DNA of 64,000 nt from the NCBI RefSeq assembly GCF_029525575.1, contig NZ_JAPDIA010000008.1, positions 1,736,001 to 1,800,000 of the forward strand, in the 5' to 3' direction. The position numbers and the translations under genes are program-made. Under the pieces are notes generated by a model. It saw only the letters and a list, made by a program, of their open reading frames with translations. It had not been told where the DNA came from and searched no databases. The first letter of the stretch is position 1; each line of letters begins with the position of its first letter. Source of the stretch: Cohnella rhizosphaerae (GTDB lineage Bacteria; Bacillota; Bacilli; Paenibacillales; Paenibacillaceae). Shown here piece after piece: positions 45,862-53,937 of this stretch.

Positions 45862-48153
45862 TTAAGCCTGCTTGACCGCATACCTTGAACGAGCCGCCTC
45901 GGTCGCCTCTACCATATGGCGCAGCGACTCGACCGTTTCCGCGCGTCCGCGCGTCTTAAGGCCGCAGTCCGGGTTGATCCAGAACAGGCCCGGGTCGAGC
46001 ACGCGCAGCGCGCGGTCGATCATCTGCGTCATCTCGTCCGCCGAAGGCACGCGGGGGCTATGAATGTCGTAGACGCCGAGTCCGATGCCTTTGTCGTACG
46101 TGTGTTCCTCGAAAATGCCGATCAACTCGCCGTGGCTGCGCGACGTCTCGATCGAGATGACGTCCGCGTCCAGCGCGCTGATCGATTCGATGATATCGTG
46201 GAACTCGCTGTAGCACATATGCGTGTGAATCTGCGTCTCGTCCTTGACCGTCGAGGTGGACAAGCGGAAGGCGCGCACCGCCCAATCCAGGTAATGCGCC
46301 CATTGGTCCCGCTTCAGCGGCAGGCCTTCGCGCAGCGCCGGTTCGTCGACCTGGATCATGCCGATGCCTGCGGCCTCGAGCGCCTCGACCTCGTCCCGGA
46401 GCGCCAGCGCGATCTGATAGGCGACTTCCTCGCGCGTCTTGTCGTCGCGTACGAACGACCAGTTGAGAATCGTGATGGGACCGGTCAGCATGCCTTTTAC
46501 CGGCTTCGAAGTCAGCGATTGCGCATAGACGGTCTCGGCGACGGTCATCGGCTCCGGCAATTCGACGTCGCCGTAGATGACCGGCGGCTTCACGCAGCGC
46601 GAGCCGTAGGACTGGACCCAGCCCTTCGCCGTGAAGGCGAAGCCGGCAAGCTTCTCGCCGAAAAACTCGACCATGTCGGTGCGCTCGAATTCGCCGTGCA
46701 CGAGCACGTCGAGGCCGATCTCGTTCTGGATATCGATCCATTCGCGGATTTGCGCTTGAATGAACGATTCGTATTGCGCTGGCGACCACTCGCCTTTGCG
46801 CCATTTCTGGCGCGCGCCGCGCACCTCCGGCGTCTGCGGGAAGCTGCCGATCGTCGTCGTCGGCAGCGGAGGCAGCTGCCACTTGGCGTCCTGCACCGCG
46901 CGGCGGGCTTCGAAGACGTTCGACCGCGCCGCCGGCTCCGACGCGAGGGAGGCCATGCGCGCCCGGACGCGCTCGTTCGTGCGTGCGGCGGAACGCTGCA
47001 GCGCGTCGCGGCTGCGATCCGCCGCTTCAAGTTCGGCGGCGATCGCTTCGACGCCCTCGCGTCCCGCCTTGGCGAGCAGCGCGAGCTCGGCGAGCTTCTC
47101 GTCGGCGAAGGCGAGCGCGCCTCGCAGCTCGGCCGGCAGCGCCGTCTCGCGCTCCGCGCTGACCGGCACGTGCAGCAGGCTCGACGACGGCTGAACCAGT
47201 ATGCGGTCGGCCGAGACGGCTCCGCGGAGCGCGGCGAGCGTCGCCCATTTGCCGCGCAGGTCGGCCTTCCAAATGCCGCGGCCGTCGATCAGGCCCGCCC
47301 CGAGCGTCTTGTCGGCCGGGAAGCCCTGCTCGCGAACGGCCGCGAGATTGCGGCCGCCGTCATGGACGAAGTCGAGCCCGATGCCGTGAACCGGCAGCGA
47401 GACGACGAAGCCGTAAGCGTCGACCGATTCGAAGTACGTCTGCAGCATGATCCGGATGCCGGACGCCTCGCTCGTCAACGTTTCGTAGATGCGCCGCACG
47501 CGGGATAGGTCGTCCTCGGTCAGGCTCGTGGCCAGGATCGGCTCGTCCACCTGCACCCATTCGACGCCTTCGGCTTCGAGCTCGCGCAGCGCCTGCGCGT
47601 ACAGCGGCAGCAGTCGATCGATCCAGCCGTCGAGCTCCGCCGCGGCATAGCCCTTGGACAGCTTCAAGTACGTGTACGGCCCGACGATGACCGGCCGGCC
47701 TTCGATGCCAAGCGCCGCCTTTGCTTCGCGGTAAGCTTCGAGCGGGCGGTTGACCGTCAGTTGAGGGCTCGCGCCTGCGCCAAGCTCGGGCACGATATAG
47801 TGGTAGTTCGTGTTGAACCACTTGGTCATCTCGCTCGCGGCCGAATCCCGGCTGCCCCGCGCGACCGCGTAGTAGGTCGGCAGATCGACCTCGCCGCCCG
47901 CGTAGCCGAACCGCTCGGGTACGATGCCGAACATGGCCGACGTGTCCAGGATGTGGTCGTAATACGTGAAGTCGCCGACCGGAATAACGTCGATGCCTTG
48001 GTCGCGCTGCTTTTTCAGGTTATCCAGCCGGATCGACTTCAGCGTCGCGTGCAGCGTCGCTTCGTCCGATTTGCCGGCCCAGTAAGCTTCCAGCGCCTTT
48101 TTCCATTCGCGGTCTTGCCCGATGCGGGGATACCCCAGATTGCCGCTTTTCAT
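45862..48153 (-). CDS. metE: Cobalamin-independent methionine synthase
   Basis: This 763-residue enzyme transfers the methyl group from 5-methyltetrahydropteroyl-triglutamate to homocysteine. The start is ATG 48153 (MKSGNLGYPRIGQDREWKKA) after GAGGAGAAGG. The N-terminal barrel has GDFTYYDHILDTSAMFG. The catalytic C-terminal barrel has TTTIGSFPQTPEVR, VLVHGEFERTDMVEFFGE, QVDEPALREGLPLKR, the Zn-binding THMCYSEF and NPDCGLKTRG. It has a 173-base leader with a Met-box-like palindrome and a LysR gene upstream. No S-box or T-box structure was seen. Confidence 0.95.
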   Translation of the reverse strand: MKSGNLGYPRIGQDREWKKALEAYWAGKSDEATLHATLKSIRLDNLKKQRDQGIDVIPVGDFTYYDHILDTSAMFGIVPERFGYAGGEVDLPTYYAVARGSRDSAASEMTKWFNTNYHYIVPELGAGASPQLTVNRPLEAYREAKAALGIEGRPVIVGPYTYLKLSKGYAAAELDGWIDRLLPLYAQALRELEAEGVEWVQVDEPILATSLTEDDLSRVRRIYETLTSEASGIRIMLQTYFESVDAYGFVVSLPVHGIGLDFVHDGGRNLAAVREQGFPADKTLGAGLIDGRGIWKADLRGKWATLAALRGAVSADRILVQPSSSLLHVPVSAERETALPAELRGALAFADEKLAELALLAKAGREGVEAIAAELEAADRSRDALQRSAARTNERVRARMASLASEPAARSNVFEARRAVQDAKWQLPPLPTTTIGSFPQTPEVRGARQKWRKGEWSPAQYESFIQAQIREWIDIQNEIGLDVLVHGEFERTDMVEFFGEKLAGFAFTAKGWVQSYGSRCVKPPVIYGDVELPEPMTVAETVYAQSLTSKPVKGMLTGPITILNWSFVRDDKTREEVAYQIALALRDEVEALEAAGIGMIQVDEPALREGLPLKRDQWAHYLDWAVRAFRLSTSTVKDETQIHTHMCYSEFHDIIESISALDADVISIETSRSHGELIGIFEEHTYDKGIGLGVYDIHSPRVPSADEMTQMIDRALRVLDPGLFWINPDCGLKTRGRAETVESLRHMVEATEAARSRYAVKQA

Positions 48154-48285
48154 ATGCCTTCTCCTCTGCCTTCCAATATGGAGCAAAGCGACTCGCGCCG
48201 GTTGGAGCGGCGCCCGCTTTGACTGCTAATTGAAAGATAGCACAGGCATCCGGGTATAGCGTAACTTCAAAATACTATGGCCGGC

Positions 48286-48302
48286 TATAGCCTGCAACTA
48301 TA
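48286..48302 (-). promoter_or_regulatory. Met-box-like LysR operator upstream of metE
   Basis: TATAGCCTGCAACTATA has perfect arms TATAG/CTATA spaced by 7, close to the MetR/MtaR consensus (TATAGTTTSAAACTATA). A related half-palindrome lies at 48255-48279. It sits between metE and the LysR gene. Confidence 0.6.
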
Positions 48303-48326
48303 CCGGATAGCGAAGCGGATACGGAC

Positions 48327-49233
48327 TCACTCGACCGCGATCGCCTGCTCCAGCGCTTCGACGTAGGCGACGGCGAGTTTCGAGAGCGCCGCGTTCTGAT
48401 GGCTGATCCAGCCGACATGCAGCGTCTCTTCGCTCGCGAGCGGAACCGGGATGATCTCGTTGCCGTTCAGATCCGCGCTCAGCACGCCGGTCGAGATCGT
48501 GTACCCGTTCAGGCCGATGAGCAGGTTAAAAAAGCGTCGCGCGATCGTTCACCTTGATGCTTTTTTTGTGCGACAACGTGCTCAGGATTTCCTCGGAAAA
48601 GTGGAACGAATTGTACTCGCCCTGCTCGAAGTGCAGGTACGGATAATCGTCGAGCTGGTCGATCGTCACGACCGGATGCTTCGCGAGCGGATTGTTCACG
48701 CTGACGAAAATATGCGCCTTGGCGGTGAACAGGCTCGTAAACTTCAGGTTCGCGTCGCGGAGCAGCCGCTTGATGACCTTGGCGTTGAAGTCGTTGATAT
48801 ACAAAATGCCGATCTCGCTGCGCTGGCTTTTGACGTCCTGAATAATCTCGTGCGTCTTCGTCTCCCGAAGCGCGAGCTCGTACTCGTCCTGCCCGTGCTC
48901 GCGGACGAGCTGGACGAACGCGTTCACCGCGAACGCGTAGTGCTGCGTCGATACGGAAAAATGCTGCGGCGCGGGCTTCGCGCCCAGATAGCGGTTCTCC
49001 AGCAGCTCGGCCTGCTCGATCACCTGCCGCGCGTAGCCGAGAAACTCCGCGCCGGCCTTGGAGAGCGAGATCCCCTTGTTCGTGCGCTCGAAAATCGTGA
49101 TCCGAAGCTCCTCCTCCAGATCCTTGATCGCGTTGGAGAGGCTGGGCTGCGATATGAAAAGGCGCTTGGCGGCTTCGTTCATCGATCCGCGATTCGCGAC
49201 CTCGATAATATAGCGCAATTGCTGTAGGGTCAT
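48327..49233 (-). CDS. LysR family regulator, probable metE regulator (frameshifted)
   Basis: This protein of about 300 residues starts MTLQQLRYIIEVANRGSMNE. The helix-turn-helix is AAKRLFISQPSLSNAIKDLE and the effector domain includes SEIGILYINDFNAKVIKRLL. The frame shifts at A6 (48528-48533) and continues with NGYTISTGVL and ALEQAIAVE, ending at TGA 48329-48327. It resembles the MtaR/CmbR type that controls methionine or cysteine genes. It is directly upstream of metE on the same strand, with a Met-box-like site in between. Confidence 0.83.
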
Positions 49234-49358
49234 GGCATCGGTATCCTTCCTGTCCTGTCCGGTCCTGGTCAGGTCCGGTTTGACCTTATGATACCATGAC
49301 TTCACATCCCGGTCAGCCGGGGCATATGGCGCAGGCCCCCTAGTCCGCGTCAGTTCGG

Positions 49359-50561
49359 CTAGGCCAGCTCGCCCGGCGCTTGAGGGAACGGATCGGCGAG
49401 CGAGCGCCAGTCCGCTGCCAGCTCTGCGTCCGTCAGCAGGCATCCGTCCAGCTCGTCCTCGATCGACCGGCGATCCATGTCGATGCCGATCAGCACCAGC
49501 CTGTTGACGCGATCGCCATATTCGGCATGCCAGCCTTGCGCCAGCTCCGGCTCCTCGCGGAGCAGTTGCTCGCGCTCTCCGTCCGGCAGCGCGGCGATCC
49601 ACCAGCCGGCGGGTCCGATCTGAATGGACGGGCCGGCCTGGCTGAACGATTGGGCGACGGCATGACGGGTGGCCAGCCAGAGCGTCCCTTTCGCCCGGAC
49701 GATCTCCGCCGGCCACTCGGACATCCAAGTCATGAGCCGGGCGGGGTGAAAGGGAAGCCTGCGCTCGTAAACGAACGACGAGATGCCGTATTCTTCCGTC
49801 TCGGGCGTATGATGCGGCTTTTCCAGCTCCCGGATCCAACCCGCCGACGCGCTGGCGCGTTCGAAGTCGAACAATCCGGTATTCAGGATCGCCGTCGGAT
49901 CGACTTGGCCGTTCGTCGCGCGAATGAACCGCGCCGTCGGCTGCAGCGCCCGCAGTACCCGCTCCAGCGCGTCCAGACTGTCCGCGTCCAGCATGTCGCA
50001 TTTGTTCAGCAGCAGCACGTCGCAAAACTCGATCTGGTCGATCAGCAGGTCGGACACTTCCCTGATGTCGTCGTCGCCGGCGGCCTGGCTGCGCTCGAGC
50101 AGCGTCTCGCCGGAGGAATAGTCGTGCCAGAAGCGGTTCGCGTCCACGACCGTGACCATCGTATCCAGCCGGCACAGCTTCGTCAGGTCAATGCCGAGCG
50201 CCTCGTCTATGTAGCTGAACGTCTGCGCGACAGGCAAAGGCTCCCCGATGCCGGTCGACTCGATCAGTATGTAGTCGAACCTGTCTAGCCGCGCCAGGCG
50301 CTCCACCTCCCGCAGCAGATCCTCGCGCAGCGTGCAGCAGATGCAGCCGTTCGACATCTCGACGAGCGTCTCGTCGGTTCGGGATACGCCTCCGCCGTCC
50401 CTGATCAGGTCCGCGTCGATATTCACCTCGCTCAGGTCGTTGACGATGACCGCGACCTTTAGTCCGTCCCGATTGTTCAGCACATGATTCAGTATTGTCG
50501 TTTTCCCAGCGCCCAAGTACCCGCTGAGCACCGTGACGGGAATGATTCGTTCGTTAGACAT
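49359..50561 (-). CDS. zagA: COG0523 GTPase, ZagA-like zinc metallochaperone
   Basis: This 400-residue G3E GTPase has a Walker A motif (GYLGAGKTTILNHVL), the metal-binding GCICC (MSNGCICCTLREDLL), a Walker B-type IESTGIGEPLP and LLNKCDM. The C-terminal CobW domain contains LPFHPARLMTWMSEWP and VAQSFSQAGPSIQI. In Bacillus, ZagA supplies zinc to FolE under zinc limitation and is repressed by Zur. A near-perfect Zur box in the promoter supports this subfamily over cobalamin-linked CobW. Confidence 0.87.
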   Translation of the reverse strand: MSNERIIPVTVLSGYLGAGKTTILNHVLNNRDGLKVAVIVNDLSEVNIDADLIRDGGGVSRTDETLVEMSNGCICCTLREDLLREVERLARLDRFDYILIESTGIGEPLPVAQTFSYIDEALGIDLTKLCRLDTMVTVVDANRFWHDYSSGETLLERSQAAGDDDIREVSDLLIDQIEFCDVLLLNKCDMLDADSLDALERVLRALQPTARFIRATNGQVDPTAILNTGLFDFERASASAGWIRELEKPHHTPETEEYGISSFVYERRLPFHPARLMTWMSEWPAEIVRAKGTLWLATRHAVAQSFSQAGPSIQIGPAGWWIAALPDGEREQLLREEPELAQGWHAEYGDRVNRLVLIGIDMDRRSIEDELDGCLLTDAELAADWRSLADPFPQAPGELA

Positions 50562-50574
50562 GTTTATTCGCTCC

Positions 50575-50598
50575 TTAATCGTAATTATTACTATTTAA
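50575..50598 (-). promoter_or_regulatory. Zur box upstream of the ZagA-like gene
   Basis: The core ATCGTAATTATTACTAT, flanked by TTA and TTAA, matches the Bacillus Zur box (AAATCGTAATnATTACGATTT) except for one base in the right arm. It lies 14 bases before the start codon, suited to repression. Confidence 0.82.
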
Positions 50599-50650
50599 AA
50601 AGATAACAAACGATGTGTGCCGAAGTCAACCTGCTTGATCAAAAAAATGA

Positions 50651-50908
50651 TAGCTGCACCGCGTGCCGCTAAGCCCTATGGGCTGCTTACTGCCCGGGCT
50701 CATAACGGCATTACGTGCCGCTATTCCTCTCCGTCTGCCTACCGCCAGTACCTATAACGGCATCGCGTGCCGCTATCCCCCTCTACCTGCTTACCGCCAT
50801 CTCCGATAACGGCACCGCGTGCCGCTAAGACCCTCAACTTGCCTACCGCCGGCGCTCATAACGGCACCGCGTGCCACTATGCCTCTCCCTGACTAACGCT
50901 GCCCAAGG
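50651..50908 (+). repeat. Five imperfect copies of a ~52-bp palindrome-containing repeat
   Basis: Copies start near 50651, 50701, 50752, 50804 and 50857. Each begins like CATAACGGCACCGCGTGCCG, which holds a GGCAC-CGC-GTGCC hairpin, and continues with a C-rich tail ending CTACCGCC. The flanking stretch 50600-50947 has no gene. Confidence 0.82.
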
Positions 50909-50947
50909 TTGACGCTCTTGCCAACATGCTCATATAACGTTACTGTA

Positions 50948-52072
50948 GAGTAGAGAACTGAAATTTCATCGGAGGGCGCAAGCCCTCCTTTTACTTTTCC
51001 AGCTCCCCCCTGCATCAAACCGGACGTGAGGTTTTCCCTCATCCGGCTTTCCGATGTTCTTCCTCCTTCAGCGTTGCGGTACTTTCCTTAGCTGGCGAGT
51101 TTCTTTAGTCCTGCAAGCTGTGCCGCCATGGCGGCTTGCCTGGACTTGCTGTGTTTGTTACGACGGTTGCGCTTCTTGTTCCAGAACAGCGTGAGGCGTT
51201 TTCGGATGTACCAGTCGATTTTGTTTAGGAACGGGTCGGCAAAAGGAATCAAGCCCATAGTAGTTCTTCCACCCCTGTATCTTGGGGTTCAGTTCCGCCA
51301 CCATCTGGTTCATCGTCCAGTACAGGCGGTTTCTCGGCTTGGTCGCTTCTTTCACCTTCTGTCTCATGCTCTTCATGGCTTTCTTGGACGGGTAACTGCG
51401 GAGGATTGAGACTGTTTTGTTCCCCTTCAGCTTCTTCGGTATTTTCCGGTGATGCATCCTCAGAAAATCGAAACCCTGTTTATCGTCCCACAGGTTGATG
51501 AGCTTCGACTTTTCCCTGTTCATCTCGACTTCCAGCTTTCCGAATACCGCCTTGAGCACGTCAATCGCTCTTAGCGCTTGTTCCTTGGTTCTGCACAAGA
51601 TCACAAGATCATCGGCGAATCTCACCATCGTTCCCGTCTCTTTGAACTTCTTCTCCCAGATCGTATCCAGGTCACCTTTTGGGCTTATAGGTCTGCTCCT
51701 TACGAAAAAAAAATTTCGTGCGGGGGGAGGGTCTCCCTAGTTCCAGACACAACTTTCTCGGCATGCCGTTCCCCTTACACCGGAGAGTTCTTCCGCGCTG
51801 CGCTTCCAAGGGCTTCACGCGTTACATGGCCTTCGCCTATAACATCGAGGCTCGGCACTCTCTTGGCCTTTTCAGGTTTCTTTTCTCGATGCGGCAGGAT
51901 TCACTTCATGTTACAGCCTGTCGATTTGCTCGCACTCCAAGGAGTTACTTTGTCACGGGGCTTCAACGTTAGGATCTCTCCACCAGTTGCCCGTCAGCTA
52001 CGAGGCGACTTGGCTCTTACCTCGACCGGACTTCTACCGGCTAGTTGTACCTAGCTTGGCTAGGCGCGTATA
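50948..52072 (-). mobile_element. Degenerate group II intron, copy 1 (internally deleted)
   Basis: On the minus strand the 5' domain-I region (after GCGCCTAGCCAAGC) lies at 52072-51665. A reverse-transcriptase remnant follows. A domain V hairpin, AAGCCGGATGAGG with CCTCACGTCCGGTT, is at about 51050-51013, and the element ends near TTCTCTACTCT. The same ends occur in copy 2. Relative to copy 2 about 680 bases of the protein gene are missing: TCCAGGT joins directly to CACCTTTTGGGC. Confidence 0.8.
51088..51665 (-). pseudogene. Group II intron reverse transcriptase/maturase, C-terminal remnant
   Basis: Only the part from the active-site FADD (MVRFADDLVILCRTKEQALR) through the thumb/maturase region (MHHRKIPKKLKGNKTVSILR, KNYYGLDSF) remains, with an additional frameshift near 51240. 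The N-terminal reverse-transcriptase blocks are deleted, so it cannot be active. Confidence 0.87.
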
Positions 52073-52077
52073 TTAAC

Positions 52078-52107
52078 AAAAAAAGCCCGGAGCCGAAGCC
52101 CCCGGGC
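52078..52107 (-). terminator. Terminator of the FN3 protein gene
   Basis: On the minus strand GCCCGG pairs with CCGGGC around a TTCGG-containing loop, followed by seven T. Confidence 0.85.
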
Positions 52108-52114
52108 GGATTCG

Positions 52115-53155
52115 TTATTGTTCTGGCTCATATTCATCCACATCGAAGTTGACGATCTTGCCGTAAACAATGTACTCTGCGCGGGCCTTGAACGGACCTT
52201 TGTTCCAAGTCTTCACGAACTTATATTTGGACGATTGAGTGGCAGTTTCGGTCCAGTCCAAAAAGTTGGTGAGTTCATTAGCAGAAAGATCGTATTCCTT
52301 TTCATTTCCATCGGAGAGATGGAGCGTTAAAATAGCTCGCCCTGAAGGTGCTGGTGCTATCGGAGTACCGCTTGCTTCGTTAGAAGATACGCTTTCTCCG
52401 CTAGCGTTAACTGCTGTTACAACATAGTAATACGTCGTTCCATAAGTGAGACCGTTGTCTGTATACGTTGTACCAGTGACACCTGATGCGATCGTCGAAT
52501 AAGGCCCACCTGAACTTGTGGAGCGCTTGATATTGTAACCACTGGCGCCTGTTACTGATGACCAGTTGAGAACAACTGAATCATTTTCAACGGCAGCTTG
52601 GAGATCAAGCGGAGCTTCAACGTTTGAACTGACTAAGTAACCAGTATTATCAATATCAATTGCATCCCATCCCCATTGTCCACTTATGGTTGGTTGTACA
52701 TGAACAGTGTGCAAACCAAATGCCAAGTCATTCTTTTCAAAAACAAGAATTTGGTAAACGGCTGTAGAGCTACTACTCTTTGCATTGTAGGAGTAGTTAT
52801 TCCCATCAATAGTAACAACAATATTTGAAGAATCGACATTGTTAATGGATGTTACTATCCTAAGAGATTTTCCAACAAATTCAAAATCAATACTGGTATT
52901 CAACCCATTGGTATCTCCAGAAAAAACCCAATGTTCTGCATTCAAAAATGGTTTTGTAGTAGATGTCGAGGATGCTGAATCTACCCTCCATGTACCGTTG
53001 TATTTGAATCCCGGATTTAAATCATCGTATCTAGTCCATCCTGCTTCTGGAGCTGTAAGTTGTTGCCCAAGTGTCGCAGCATCAACTTTCTTCTGAGTTC
53101 CGATAAACGGAATTAACAAAGCTAACGCAAACAGCATTAATAGAACCTTCTTCAA
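52115..53155 (-). CDS. Secreted fibronectin type III domain protein
   Basis: This protein of about 346 residues has a signal peptide (LKKVLLMLFALALLIPFIGT) starting at TTG 53155, 8 bases after GAGGAG. A lectin-like beta module comes first (GWTRYDDLNPGFKYNGTW, HVQPTISGQWGWDAIDID). A fibronectin type III domain follows (PLDLQAAVENDSVVLNWSSV, YYYVVTAVNASGESVSSNEA) and then an unrecognised C-terminal domain. The gene is clearly AT-richer than the surroundings and lies between two degenerate group II introns, which suggests recent transfer. Extracellular binding is likely; function unknown. Confidence 0.8.
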   Translation of the reverse strand: MKKVLLMLFALALLIPFIGTQKKVDAATLGQQLTAPEAGWTRYDDLNPGFKYNGTWRVDSASSTSTTKPFLNAEHWVFSGDTNGLNTSIDFEFVGKSLRIVTSINNVDSSNIVVTIDGNNYSYNAKSSSSTAVYQILVFEKNDLAFGLHTVHVQPTISGQWGWDAIDIDNTGYLVSSNVEAPLDLQAAVENDSVVLNWSSVTGASGYNIKRSTSSGGPYSTIASGVTGTTYTDNGLTYGTTYYYVVTAVNASGESVSSNEASGTPIAPAPSGRAILTLHLSDGNEKEYDLSANELTNFLDWTETATQSSKYKFVKTWNKGPFKARAEYIVYGKIVNFDVDEYEPEQ

Positions 53156-53253
53156 ACAAACCACTCCTCGTATGTAATGCCTCAAGCATACAAGGAAATT
53201 TCAGGAACTATAAGACTGTTTGTCGACAAATATTTACATTACGATTGAGGGTT
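53147..53253 (-). repeat. Duplicated 107-bp promoter/leader, copy 1
   Basis: The block covers the TTG start, AGGAG site and upstream region of the FN3 gene. It is about 85 percent identical, with no length difference, to 53828-53934. The shared core includes GACAAATATTTACATTACGA. Confidence 0.85.
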
Positions 53254-53264
53254 ATTGTTCTTAA

Positions 53265-53298
53265 GAAAAGAAAAAAGCCGAGTCCGAAGATCCGGCTT
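53265..53298 (-). terminator. Terminator of the second secreted protein gene
   Basis: On the minus strand AAGCCG-type arms (stem of about 9 bp with a TTCG loop) are followed by TTTTTTCTTTTCTT. Confidence 0.8.
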
Positions 53299-53304
53299 AG
53301 TAGT

Positions 53305-53836
53305 TTAGAAGGGCTTTCCTTCGTTAATCGTAACAGTAGTATTGTTGTAAGTTGCCCAAAATGTAGTCGTTCCAACCGGTACAGATCGACTGGAGGTGAC
53401 CTCCCCAGTAGCGACAAATTGAGCACTATTGGAATTCACTTCGATCTTCCCATAAGATGGGCGCGCTTCACATGGTAAAACACCCGATAGTCCAGATCTT
53501 ACGGTATATTGAAGAGTAGAATTTCCATTAATGTTAATTGGTGTTCCCGGGGTGATATCAGAATTTAGCCCATAACCGGCAGGCTGTTTTTGAGTAAGTA
53601 AAGTCCCATCCTTTTTGTATAAGTAAAGAGTTACTTCTCCAGAAACATTACTGATATTGGAGATATCTAATTCAAAATGATATTGATAATTTGTGTCGTC
53701 ACAAACAGTATTACTTTGGACCGGAAAATAAACTACTCTGCTTACATCTGCGGATACCGGAACCGCCGATACTACTGAAGTCAGCGCCACAACACCTGCA
53801 ACAACCAATCCCGTCTTTTTTTATCCACTTCTTCAA
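53305..53836 (-). CDS. Small secreted protein of unknown function (frameshifted)
   Basis: Repaired at the T7 run (53816-53822), the protein starts at TTG 53836 (LKKWIKKTGLVVAGVVALTS) and has about 176 residues with a signal peptide ending near VPVSA. The mature part is beta-rich (YQYHFELDISNISNVSGEVT, KIEVNSNSAQFVATGEVTSS) and has two cysteines that could pair. AT-rich like its neighbour and driven by the same duplicated leader. I do not recognise the family. Confidence 0.72.
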
Positions 53837-53934
53837 TCTAACCACTCCCCATATGTATTGCCCCAATCATACATGGAAAGTTTAGGAACTATAAGTCTGT
53901 TTAACGACAAATATTTACATTACGATTGAGGGTT
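53828..53934 (-). repeat. Duplicated 107-bp promoter/leader, copy 2
   Basis: This matches 53147-53253, again ending with the TTG start and SD site of a secreted-protein gene. The group II intron copy 2 begins within a few bases of its outer edge. Confidence 0.85.
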
Positions 53935-53937
53935 GCA

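Noticed and set aside
48154..48326. S-box or T-box riboswitch before metE
   Set aside because: No matching conserved core (no T-box motif or SAM-I helices) was visible in the 173-base leader.
50651..50908. CRISPR-like repeat with palindromic core
   Set aside because: The segments between palindromes are themselves similar, so these are tandem repeats rather than spacers.
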